Assembly (NCBI GenBank): GCA_916610825.1 | Contig: OU744449.1 | Span: 1,612,001-1,676,000 of the forward strand | DNA length: 64,000 nt | Origin: Haliclystus octoradiatus | Taxonomy: Eukaryota > Cnidaria > Staurozoa > Stauromedusae > Haliclystidae | Direction: 5' to 3' | Shown here: positions 1-12,300 of the stretch, in pieces | How the letters are laid out: each line of letters opens with the position of its first letter | Numbering within the stretch: position 1 is the first letter of the stretch | Program-made: the position numbers and the translations under genes | Notes under the pieces: model-generated | Seen by the model: the letters and a program-made list of their open reading frames with translations, nothing else | Told to the model about the DNA's origin: nothing | Database searches by the model: none

Positions 1-356
1 AGGAACCCCAACAATTAGTTCATGAAGTTCATGTCGTCAATGAACTCCACAAACAGCTCATGGACAATACTGGTAAACCCCAATGTCGTAGGGTTGTCTG
101 AGACACTAGGCTCATTTCTCTGAAAGTACACGTATACTACAAAAAAAAAACAGTTTGTGATTTCATGAACTGTTCATGAACATTAAATAGCTCAAAATTC
201 ATGAATTCGTTTAATGTTCAACTTTCCATAGCAATTAATAACTATATTTCATATTAATAGAAATCAATAATAAAATTTCGAAATCCCAATATTTGGATGG
301 AGGTCTTGGAAACACTATCCCTATCAGTTTTAGGAATAACAAAATCTTTAACAAAC

Positions 357-3300
357 CTTTCTTAACATCTTTCGCTGATAGTTTTCCAGGTTCTTGCATT
401 AACACCAAAGCTACTGCAGAGGGACAATTCAAGTTACTTGGAAATCGAATTCCATCTTTAACAATGGGTATCTCCTAAAATGTTAAACAATTAAAATGAG
501 AATACCGTATATGCATGACTATAAGTTGACCCCTGGTTTTCAGGTCAAATAATCCAGAAAAATGTAATGCACAAGTATAAGTTGGTTGATACAAAATAAA
601 AACCAAAATGAGTAATTAAACATCTCATATACCACGGAGCGATTGTGATTTACTAATTGTGTAGACATTTGTGTTTTAATGTTTAGGTACTGTATCATTG
701 TCAAATGCAATTAATGGATTTTAAGACATTAGAATATTCTCGAATATTTGAAAATTATGCTACGCATTAACCCCTGTGAAAAACAGTTCATGAACAGTTC
801 ATGAACAGTTCATGAACGTTAAATGGCTCCAAATTTCCTGAACTGTTCATGAACTGTTCATGAACAGTTCATGAACCCTCACAGGCAGTTCATGAACAGT
901 TCATGAAAATTTGGGACCATTTAATGTTCATGAACTGTCCATGAACTCCTGAACTGTTTTCGCAGGGGAAGAGTTATAATACCTCTTTTGTTAAATCATT
1001 ATTCGATGATTTCATTTTTAGTTTTTCCGATTTTCTTGTTCGCGATCTTTCCAGCGGACTAATGACTCTTGGGTTAAGAGTTTTATCTTTTAATTCAACT
1101 GTACTATTTTTCAAATCTTTCTCCAGAATCCTGTATCAAATCAAAAATTACAAAGATCCACAAATGTATGTTCAATGCAGTGTTAACAATATTAAAGGAT
1201 TAATTTTGTAAATAATCTATACATTGTTATAAAACATTCATGAACTGTTCATGAACTCCAGCAACGTTTTGGCAGAGGATTGCAGCTGATGTTCATAGAG
1301 TTTTAAAATGTACCAGCACTCTGCAAACTTGTCAGTCGTTTTCCACAGAATATCTGTGATAGTTAACTTAATGGTACATTATATTTACTTTATAATAATA
1401 TAATTTGTTACAATGTTTATAACATATTGAAATGAAACGTTAATACAATTTTTTGATCATAATCTCATAATCTTACCTTTTAGCAAGTCCTGGTTGTGAC
1501 GCTCCATTGATATGACATTGTACAGGAACAAAATTGAATTGAGATGTAACAAGCTAACAAATAAAACAATCAGAACAACTATGTCACCGTCAAAATGTCT
1601 CATTACGCACCCAGCGTTTTTGTAAATGAATTATCAGCTTCAGAGTACATAAAAATTAGCACCGATTTCTATTTGTTAATTATAGAATAGATGGAAACGT
1701 GCAGCTTGTGAATTAATGAAAGTTCATGGATGTTTTGAATAGTCCATGAACGTTTTGAATAGTTCATGAACGTTTTGAATAGTTCATGAACGTTTTGAAT
1801 AGTTCATGAACGTTTGAATAGTCCATGAACGTTTTGAATAGTTCATAATCGTTTTGAATAGTTCATGAACGTTTTGAATAGTTCATGAAGGTTTTGAATA
1901 GTTCATGAACGTTTTGAATAGTTCATGAACGTTTGAATAGTCCATGAACGTTTTGAATAGTTCATAATCGTTTTGAATAGTTCATGAAGGTTTCGAATAG
2001 TTCATGAACGTTTTGAATAGTTCATGAACGTTTTGAATAGTTCATGAAGGTTTTGAATAGTTCATGAACGTTTTGAATAGTTCATGAACGTTTTGAATAG
2101 TTCATGAACGTTTTGAATAGTTCATGAACATTTGAATAGTCCATGAACGTTTTGAATAGTTCATAATCGTTTTGAATAGTTCATGAAGGTTTCGAATAGT
2201 TCATGAACGTTTTGAATAGTTCATGAACGTTTTGAATAGTTCATGAACGTTTTGAATAGTTCATAATCGTTTTGAATAGTCCATGAACGTTTTGAATAGT
2301 TCATGAACGTTTGAATAGTCCATGAACGTTTTGAATAGTTCATGAACGTTTGAATAGTTCATGAACATTTTGAATAGTTCATGAACGTTTTGAATAGTTC
2401 ATAATCGTTTTGAATAGTTCATGAACGTTTTGAATAGTTCATGAAGGTTTTGAATAGTTCATGAACGTTTTGAATAGTTCATGAACGTTTTGAATAGTTC
2501 ATGAACGTTTTGAATAGTTCATGAACGTTTTGAATAGTTCATGAACGTTTTGAATAGTTCATGAAGGTTTTGAATAGTTCATGAAGGTTTTGAATAGTTC
2601 ATGAACGTTTTGAATAGTCCATGAACGTTTTTAATAGTTCATGAAGGTTTTGAATAGTTCATGAACGATTTGAATAGTCCATGAACATTTTGAATAGTTC
2701 ATGAAGGTTTTGAATAGTTCATGAACGTTTTGAATAGTTCATGAACGTTTTGAATAGTTCATGAACGTTTTGAATAGTTCATGAACGTTTTGAATAGTTC
2801 ATGAACGTTTTGAATAGTTCATGAATGCTGTGAATAGTCCATGAACCTTTTGAATAGTTCATGAACGTTTTGAATAGTTCATGAACGTTTTGAATAGTTC
2901 ATGAACGTTTTGAATAGTTCATGAACTTTTTGAATAGTTCATGAACGTTTTGAATAGTTCATGAACGTTTTGAATAGTTCATGAATGCTGTGAATAGTCC
3001 ATGAACCTTTTGAATAGTACATGAACGTTTTGAATAGTTCATGAACGTTTTGAATAGTTCATGAACGTTTTGAATAGTTCATGAATGCTGTGAATAGTCC
3101 ATCAACCTTTTGAATAGTTCATGAACGTTTTGAATAGTTCATGAACGTTTTGAATAGTTCATGAACTTTTTGAATAGTTCATGAACGTTTTGAATAGTTC
3201 ATGAACGTTTTGAATAGTTCATGAACGTTTTGAATAGTTCATGAATGCTGTGAATAGTCCATGAACCTTTTGAATAGTTCATAAACGTTTTGAATAGTTC

Positions 3301-6300
3301 ATGAACGTTTTGAATAGTTCATGAATGCTGTGAATAGTCCATGAACGTTTTGAATAGTTCATGAACGTTTTGAATAGTTCATGAACGTTTTGAATAGTTC
3401 ATGAACGTTTTGAATAGTTCATGAACGTTTTGAATAGTTCATGAATGCAGTGAATAGTCCATGAACCTTTTGAATAGTTCATGAACGTTTTGAATAGTTC
3501 ATGAACGTTTTGAATAGTTCATGAACGTTTTGAATAGTTCATGGATGCTGTGAATAGTCCATCAACCTTTTGAATAGTTCATGAACGTTTTGAATAGTTC
3601 ATGAACGTTTTGAATAGTTCATGAACTTTTTGAATAGTTCATGAACGTTTTGAATAGTTCATGAACGTTTTGAATAGTTCATGAATGCTGTGAATAGTCC
3701 ATGAACCTTTTGAATAGTTCATGAACGTTTTGAATAGTTCATGAACGTTTTGAATAGTTCATGAATGCTGTGAATAGTCCATGAACGTTTTGAATAGTTC
3801 ATGAACGTTTTGAATAGTTCATGAACGTTTTGAATAGTTCATGAACGTTTTGAATAGTTCATGAACGTTTTGAATAGTTCATGAATGCTGTGAATAGTCC
3901 ATGAACCTTTTGAATAGTTCATGAACGTTTTGAATAGTTCATGAACGTTTTGAATAGTTCATGAACGTTTTGAATAGTTCATGAATGCTGTGAATAGTCC
4001 ATCAACCTTTTGAATAGTTCATGAACGTTTTGAATAGTTCATGAACGTTTTGAATAGTTCATGAACTTTTTGAATAGTTCATGAAGGTTTTGAATAGTTC
4101 ATGAACGTTTTGAATAGTTCATGAACGTTTTGAATAGTTCATGAATGCTGTGAATAGTCCATGAACCTTTTGAATAGTTCATGAACGTTTTGAATAGTTC
4201 ATGAACGTTTTGAATAGTTCATGAATGCTGTGAATAGTCCATGAACGTTTTGAATAGTTCATGAACGTTTTGAATAGTTCATGAACGTTTTGAATAGTTC
4301 ATGAACGTTTTGAATAGTTCATGAACGTTTTGAATAGTTCATGAACGTTTTGAATAGTTCATGAACGTTTTGAATAGTTCATGAACGTTTTGAATAGTTC
4401 ATGAACGTTTTGAATAGTTCATGAACGTTTTGAATAGTTCATGAACTTTTTGAAGAGTTCATGAACGTTTTGAATAGTTCATGAACGTTTTGAATAGTTC
4501 ATGAATGCTGTGAATAGTCCATGAACCTTTTGAATAGTTCATGAACGTTTTGAATAGTTCATGAACGTTTTGAATATTTCATGAATGCTGTGAATAGTCC
4601 ATGAACATTTTGAATAGTCCATGAACGCTTTGAATAGTTCATAAACGTTTTGAATAGTTCATGAAGGTTTTGAATAGTTCATGAACGTTTTGAATAGTTC
4701 ATGAAGGTTTTGAATAGTTCATGAACGTTTGAATAGTCCATGAACGTTTTGAATAGTTCATGAAGGTTTTGAATAGTTCATGAACGTTTTGAATAGTTCA
4801 TGAACGTTTTGAATAGTTCATGAACGTTTTGAATAGTTCATGAACGTTTCGAATAGTTCATGAACGTTTTGAATAGTCCATGAACATTTCGAATAGTTCA
4901 TGAACGTTTTGAATAGTACATGAACGTTTCGAATAGTTCATGAACGTTTTGAATAGTCCATGAACATTTCGAATAGTTCATGAACGTTTTGAATAGTTCA
5001 TGAACGTTTTGAATAGTTCATGAACGTTTTGAATAGTTCATGAATGTTTTGAATAGTTCATGAAGGTTTTGAATAGTTCATGAACGTTTTGAATAGTTCA
5101 TGAACGTTTTGAATAGTTCATGAACGTTTGAATAGTCCATGAACGTTTTGAATAGTTCATGAACGTTTTGAATAGTCCATGAACATTTTGAATAGTTCCT
5201 GAACGTTTGAATAGTTCATAAACGTTTTGAATAGTTCATGAACGTTTTGAATAGTTCATGAATGTTTTGAATAGTTCATGAAGGTTTTGAATAGTTCATG
5301 AACGTTTTGAATAGTTCATGAACGTTTTGAATAGTTCGTGAACGTTTTGAATAGTTCATGAACGTTTGAATAGTCCATGAACGTTTTGAATAGTTCATGA
5401 ACGTTTTGAATAGTTTATGAATGCTGTGAATAGTCCATGAACCTTTTGAATAGTTCATGAAGGTTTTGAATAGTTCATGAACATTTTGAATAGTTCATGA
5501 ACGTTTTGAATAGTTCATGAACGTTTTGAATAGTTCATAAATGCTGTGAATAGTCCATGAACGTTTTGAATAGTTCATGAACGTTTTGAATAGTTCATGA
5601 ACGTTTTGAATAGTTCATGAACGTTTTGAATAGCTCATGAACGTTTTGAATAGTTCATGAACGTTTTGAATAGTTCATGAACGTTTTGAATAGTTCATGA
5701 ACGTTTTGAATAGTTCATGAACGTTTTGAATAGTTCATGAACGTTTTGAATAGTTCATGAACGTTTTGAATAGTTCATGAACGTTTTGAATAGTTCATGA
5801 AGGTTTTGAATAGTTCATGAACGTTTTGAATAGTTCATGAACGTTTTGAATAGTTCATGAAGGTTTTGAATAGTTCATGAACGTTTTGAATAGTTCATGA
5901 ACGTTTTGAATAGTCCATGAACATTTTGAATAGTTCATGAAGGTTTTGAATAGTTCATGAACGTTTTGAATAGTTCATGAACGTTTTGAATAGTTCATGA
6001 ACGTTTTGAATAGTTCATGAACGTTTTGAATAGTTCATGAACGTTTTGAATAGTTCATGAACGTTTTGAATAGTTCATGAAGGTTTTGAATAGTTCATGA
6101 ACGTTTTGAATAGTTCATGAACGTTTTGAATAGTTCATGAAGGTTTTGAATAGTTCATGAACGTTTTGAATAGTTCATGAACGTTTTGAATAGTCCATGA
6201 ACATTTTGAATAGTTCATGAAGGTTTTGAATAGTTCATGAACGTTTTGAATAGTTCATGAACGTTTTGAATAGTTCATGAACGTTTTTAATAGTTCATGA

Positions 6301-9300
6301 ACGTTTTGAATAGTTCATGAAGGTTTTGAATAGTTCATGAAGGTTTTGAATAGTTCATGAACGCTTTGAATAGTTCATGAACGTTTTGAATAGTTCATGA
6401 ACGTTTTGAATAGTTCATGAACGTTTTGAATAGTTCATGAACGTTTTGAATAGTTCATGAACGTTTGAATAGTCCATGAACGTTTTGAATAGTTCATGAA
6501 GGTTTTGAATAGTTCATGAACGTTTTGAATAGTTCATGAACGTTTTGAATAGTTCATGAACGTTTTGAATAGTTCATGAACGTTTCGAATAGTTCATGAA
6601 CGTTTTGAATAGTCCATGAACATTTCGAATAGTTCATGAACGTTTTGAATAGTACATGAACGTTTCGAATAGTTCATGAACGTTTTGAATAGTCCATGAA
6701 CATTTCGAATAGTTCATGAACGTTTTGAATAGTTCATGAACGTTTTGAATAGTTCATGAACGTTTTGAATAGTTCATGAATGTTTTGAATAGTTCATGAA
6801 GGTTTTGAATAGTTCATGAACGTTTTGAATAGTTCATGAACGTTTTGAATAGTTCATGAACGTTTGAATAGTCCATGAACGTTTTGAATAGTTCATGAAC
6901 GTTTTGAATAGTCCATGAACATTTTGAATAGTTCCTGAACGTTTGAATAGTTCATAAACGTTTTGAATAGTTCATGAACGTTTTGAATAGTTCATGAATG
7001 TTTTGAATAGTTCATGAAGGTTTTGAATAGTTCATGAACGTTTTGAATAGTTCATGAACGTTTTGAATAGTTCGTGAACGTTTTGAATAGTTCATGAACG
7101 TTTGAATAGTCCATGAACGTTTTGAATAGTTCATGAACGTTTTGAATAGTTTATGAATGCTGTGAATAGTCCATGAACCTTTTGAATAGTTCATGAAGGT
7201 TTTGAATAGTTCATGAACATTTTGAATAGTTCATGAACGTTTTGAATAGTTCATGAACGTTTTGAATAGTTCATAAATGCTGTGAATAGTCCATGAACGT
7301 TTTGAATAGTTCATGAACGTTTTGAATAGTTCATGAACGTTTTGAATAGTTCATGAACGTTTTGAATAGCTCATGAACGTTTTGAATAGTTCATGAACGT
7401 TTTGAATAGTTCATGAACGTTTTGAATAGTTCATGAACGTTTTGAATAGTTCATGAACGTTTTGAATAGTTCATGAACGTTTTGAATAGTTCATGAACGT
7501 TTTGAATAGTTCATGAATGCTGTGAATAGTCCATGAACCTTTTGAATAGTTCATGAACGTTTTGAATAGTTCATGAACGTTTTGAATAGTTCATGAATGC
7601 TGTGAATAGTCCATGAACGTTTTGAATAGTTCATGAACGTTTTGAATAGTTCATGAACGTTTTGAATAGTTCATGAACGTTTTGAATAGTTCATGAACGT
7701 TTTGAATAGTTCATGAATGCTGTGAATAGTCCATGAACCTTTTGAATAGTTCATGAACGTTTTGAATAGTTCATGAACGTTTTGAATAGTTCATGAACGT
7801 TTTGAATAGTTCATGAATGCTGTGAATAGTCCATCAACCTTTTGAATAGTTCATGAACGTTTTGAATAGTTCATGAACGTTTTGAATAGTTCATGAACTT
7901 TTTGAATAGTTCATGAAGGTTTTGAATAGTTCATGAACGTTTTGAATAGTTCATGAACGTTTTGAATAGTTCATGAATGCTGTGAATAGTCCATGAACCT
8001 TTTGAATAGTTCATGAACGTTTTGAATAGTTCATGAACGTTTTGAATAGTTCATGAATGCTGTGAATAGTCCATGAACGTTTTGAATAGTTCATGAACGT
8101 TTTGAATAGTTCATGAACGTTTTGAATAGTTCATGAACGTTTTGAATAGTTCATGAACGTTTTGAATAGTTCATGAACGTTTTGAATAGTTCATGAACGT
8201 TTTGAATAGTTCATGAACGTTTTGAATAGTTCATGAACGTTTTGAATAGTTCATGAACTTTTTGAATAGTTCATGAACGTTTTGAATAGTTCATGAACGT
8301 TTTGAATAGTTCATGAATGCTGTGAATAGTCCATGAACCTTTTGAATAGTTCATGAACGTTTTGAATAGTTCATGAACGTTTTGAATATTTCATGAATGC
8401 TGTGAATAGTCCATGAACATTTTGAATAGTCCATGAACGCTTTGAATAGTTCATAAACGTTTTGAATAGTTCATGAAGGTTTTGAATAGTTCATGAACGT
8501 TTTGAATAGTTCATGAAGGTTTTGAATAGTTCATGAACGTTTGAATAGTCCATGAACGTTTTGAATAGTTCATGAAGGTTTTGAATAGTTCATGAACGTT
8601 TTGAATAGTTCATGAACGTTTTGAATAGTTCATGAACGTTTTGAATAGTTCATGAACGTTTCGAATAGTTCATGAACGTTTTGAATAGTCCATGAACATT
8701 TCGAATAGTTCATGAACGTTTTGAATAGTACATGAACGTTTCAAATAGTTCATGAACGTTTTGAATAGTCCATGAACATTTCGAATAGTTCATGAACGTT
8801 TTGAATAGTTCATGAACGTTTTGAATAGTTCATGAACGTTTTGAATAGTTCATGAATGTTTTGAATAGTTCATGAAGGTTTTGAATAGTTCATGAACGTT
8901 TTGAATAGTTCATGAACGTTTTTAATAGTTCATGAACGTTTTGAATAGTTCATGAATGCTGTGAATAGTCCATGAACCTTTTGAATAGTTCATGAACGTT
9001 TTGAATAGTTCATGAACGTTTTGAATAGTTCATGAACGTTTTGAATAGTTCATGAACGTTTTGAATAGTTCATGAATGCTGTGAATAGTCCATCAACCTT
9101 TTGAATAGTTCATGAACGTTTTGAATAGTTCATGAACGTTTTGAATAGTTCATGAACGTTTTGAATAGTTCATGAACGTTTTGAATAGTTCATGAACGTT
9201 TTGAATAGTTCATGAAGGTTTTGAATAGTTCATGAACGTTTTGAATAGTTCATGAACGTTTTGAATAGTTCATGAACGTTTTTAATAGTTCATGAACGTT

Positions 9301-12300
9301 TTGAATAGTTCATGAATGCTGTGAATAGTCCATGAACCTTTTGAATAGTTCATGAACGTTTTGAATAGTTCATGAACGTTTTGAATAGTTCATGAACGTT
9401 TTGAATAGTTCATGAACGTTTTGAATAGTTCATGAATGCTGTGAATAGTCCATCAACCTTTTGAATAGTTCATGAACGTTTTGAATAGTTCATGAACGTT
9501 TTGAATAGTTCATGAACGTTTTGAATAGTTCATGAACGTTTTGAATAGTTCATGAACGTTTTGAATAGTTCATGAACGTTTTGAATAGTTCATGAACGTT
9601 TTGAATAGTTCATGAAGGTTTTGAATAGTTCATGAACGTTTTGAATAGTTCATGAACGTTTTGAATAGTTCATGAAGGTTTTGAATAGTTCATGAACGTT
9701 TTGAATAGTTCATGAACGTTTTGAATAGTCCATGAACATTTTGAATAGTTCATGAAGGTTTTGAATAGTTCATGAACGTTTTGAATAGTTCATGAACGTT
9801 TTGAATAGTTCATGAACGTTTTGAATAGTTCATGAACGTTTTGAATAGTTCATGAACGTTTTGAATAGTTCATGAACGTTTTGAATAGTTCATGAAGGTT
9901 TTGAATAGTTCATGAACGTTTTGAATAGTTCATGAACGTTTTGAATAGTTCATGAAGGTTTTGAATAGTTCATGAACGTTTTGAATAGTTCATGAACTTT
10001 TTGAATAGTCCATGAACATTTTGAATAGTTCATGAAGGTTTTGAATAGTTCATGAACGTTTTGAATAGTTCATGAACGTTTTGAATAGTTCATGAACGTT
10101 TTTAATAGTTCATGAACGTTTTGAATAGTTCATGAATGCTGTGAATAGTCCATGAACCTTTTGAATAGTTCATGAACGTTTTGAATAGTTCATGAACGTT
10201 TTGAATAGTTCATGAACGTTTTGAATAGTTCATGAACGTTTTGAATAGTTCATGAATGCTGTGAATAGTCCATCAACCTTTTGAATAGTTCATGAACGTT
10301 TTGAATAGTTCATGAACGTTTTGAATAGTTCATGAACTTTTTGAATAGTTCATGAAGGTTTTGAATAGTTCATGAACGTTTTGAATAGTTCATGAACGTT
10401 TTGAATAGTTCATGAATGCTGTGAATAGTCCATGAACCTTTTGAATAGTTCATGAACGTTTTGAATAGTTCATGAACGTTTTGAATAGTTCATGAATGCT
10501 GTGAATAGTCCATGAACGTTTTGAATAGTTCATGAACGTTTTGAATAGTTCATGAACGTTTTGAATAGTTCATGAACGTTTTGAATAGTTCATGAACGTT
10601 TTGAATAGTTCATGAACGTTTTGAATAGTTCATGAACGTTTTGAATAGTTCATGAACGTTTTGAATAGTTCATGAACGTTTTGAATAGTTCATGAACTTT
10701 TTGAATAGTTCATGAACGTTTTGAATAGTTCATGAACGTTTTGAATAGTTCATGAATGCTGTGAATAGTCCATGAACCTTTTGAATAGTTCATGAACGTT
10801 TTGAATAGTTCATGAACGTTTTGAATATTTCATGAATGCTGTGAATAGTCCATGAACATTTTGAATAGTCCATGAACGCTTTGAATAGTTCATAAACGTT
10901 TTGAATAGTTCATGAAGGTTTTGAATAGTTCATGAACGTTTTGAATAGTTCATGAAGGTTTTGAATAGTTCATGAACGTTTGAATAGTCCATGAACGTTT
11001 TGAATAGTTCATGAAGGTTTTGAATAGTTCATGAACGTTTTGAATAGTTCATGAACGTTTTGAATAGTTCATGAACGTTTTGAATAGTTCATGAACGTTT
11101 CGAATAGTTCATGAACGTTTTGAATAGTCCATGAACATTTCGAATAGTTCATGAACGTTTTGAATAGTACATGAACGTTTCGAATAGTTCATGAACGTTT
11201 TGAATAGTCCATGAACATTTCGAATAGTTCATGAACGTTTTGAATAGTTCATGAACGTTTTGAATAGTTCATGAACGTTTTGAATAGTTCATGAATGTTT
11301 TGAATAGTTCATGAAGGTTTTGAATAGTTCATGAACGTTTTGAATAGTTCATGAACGTTTTGAATAGTTCATGAACGTTTGAATAGTCCATGAACGTTTT
11401 GAATAGTTCATGAACGTTTTGAATAGTCCATGAACATTTTGAATAGTTCCTGAACGTTTGAATAGTTCATAAACGTTTTGAATAGTTCATGAACGTTTTG
11501 AATAGTTCATGAATGTTTTGAATAGTTCATGAAGGTTTTGAATAGTTCATGAACGTTTTGAATAGTTCATGAACGTTTTGAATAGTTCGTGAACGTTTTG
11601 AATAGTTCATGAACGTTTGAATAGTCCATGAACGTTTTGAATAGTTCATGAACGTTTTGAATAGTTTATGAATGCTGTGAATAGTCCATGAACCTTTTGA
11701 ATAGTTCATGAAGGTTTTGAATAGTTCATGAACATTTTGAATAGTTCATGAACGTTTTGAATAGTTCATGAACGTTTTGAATAGTTCATAAATGCTGTGA
11801 ATAGTCCATGAACGTTTTGAATAGTTCATGAACGTTTTGAATAGTTCATGAACGTTTTGAATAGTTCATGAACGTTTTGAATAGCTCATGAACGTTTTGA
11901 ATAGTTCATGAACGTTTTGAATAGTTCATGAACGTTTTGAATAGTTCATGAACGTTTTGAATAGTTCATGAACGTTTTGAATAGTTCATGAACGTTTTGA
12001 ATAGTTCATGAACGTTTTGAATAGTTCATGAACGTTTTGAATAGTTCATGAAGGTTTTGAATAGTTCATGAACGTTTTGAATAGTTCATGAACGTTTTGA
12101 ATAGTTCATGAAGGTTTTGAATAGTTCATGAACGTTTTGAATAGTTCATGAACGTTTTGAATAGTCCATGAACATTTTGAATAGTTCATGAAGGTTTTGA
12201 ATAGTTCATGAACGTTTTGAATAGTTCATGAACGTTTTGAATAGTTCATGAACGTTTTGAATAGTTCATGAACGTTTTGAATAGTTCATGAACGTTTTGA

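Noticed and set aside
235-356. Read-through extension of CFAP221 exon 10 (GLLKILLFLKLIGIVF...)
   Set aside because: A GTTTGT donor after KDVKK and loss of family similarity indicate intron sequence.
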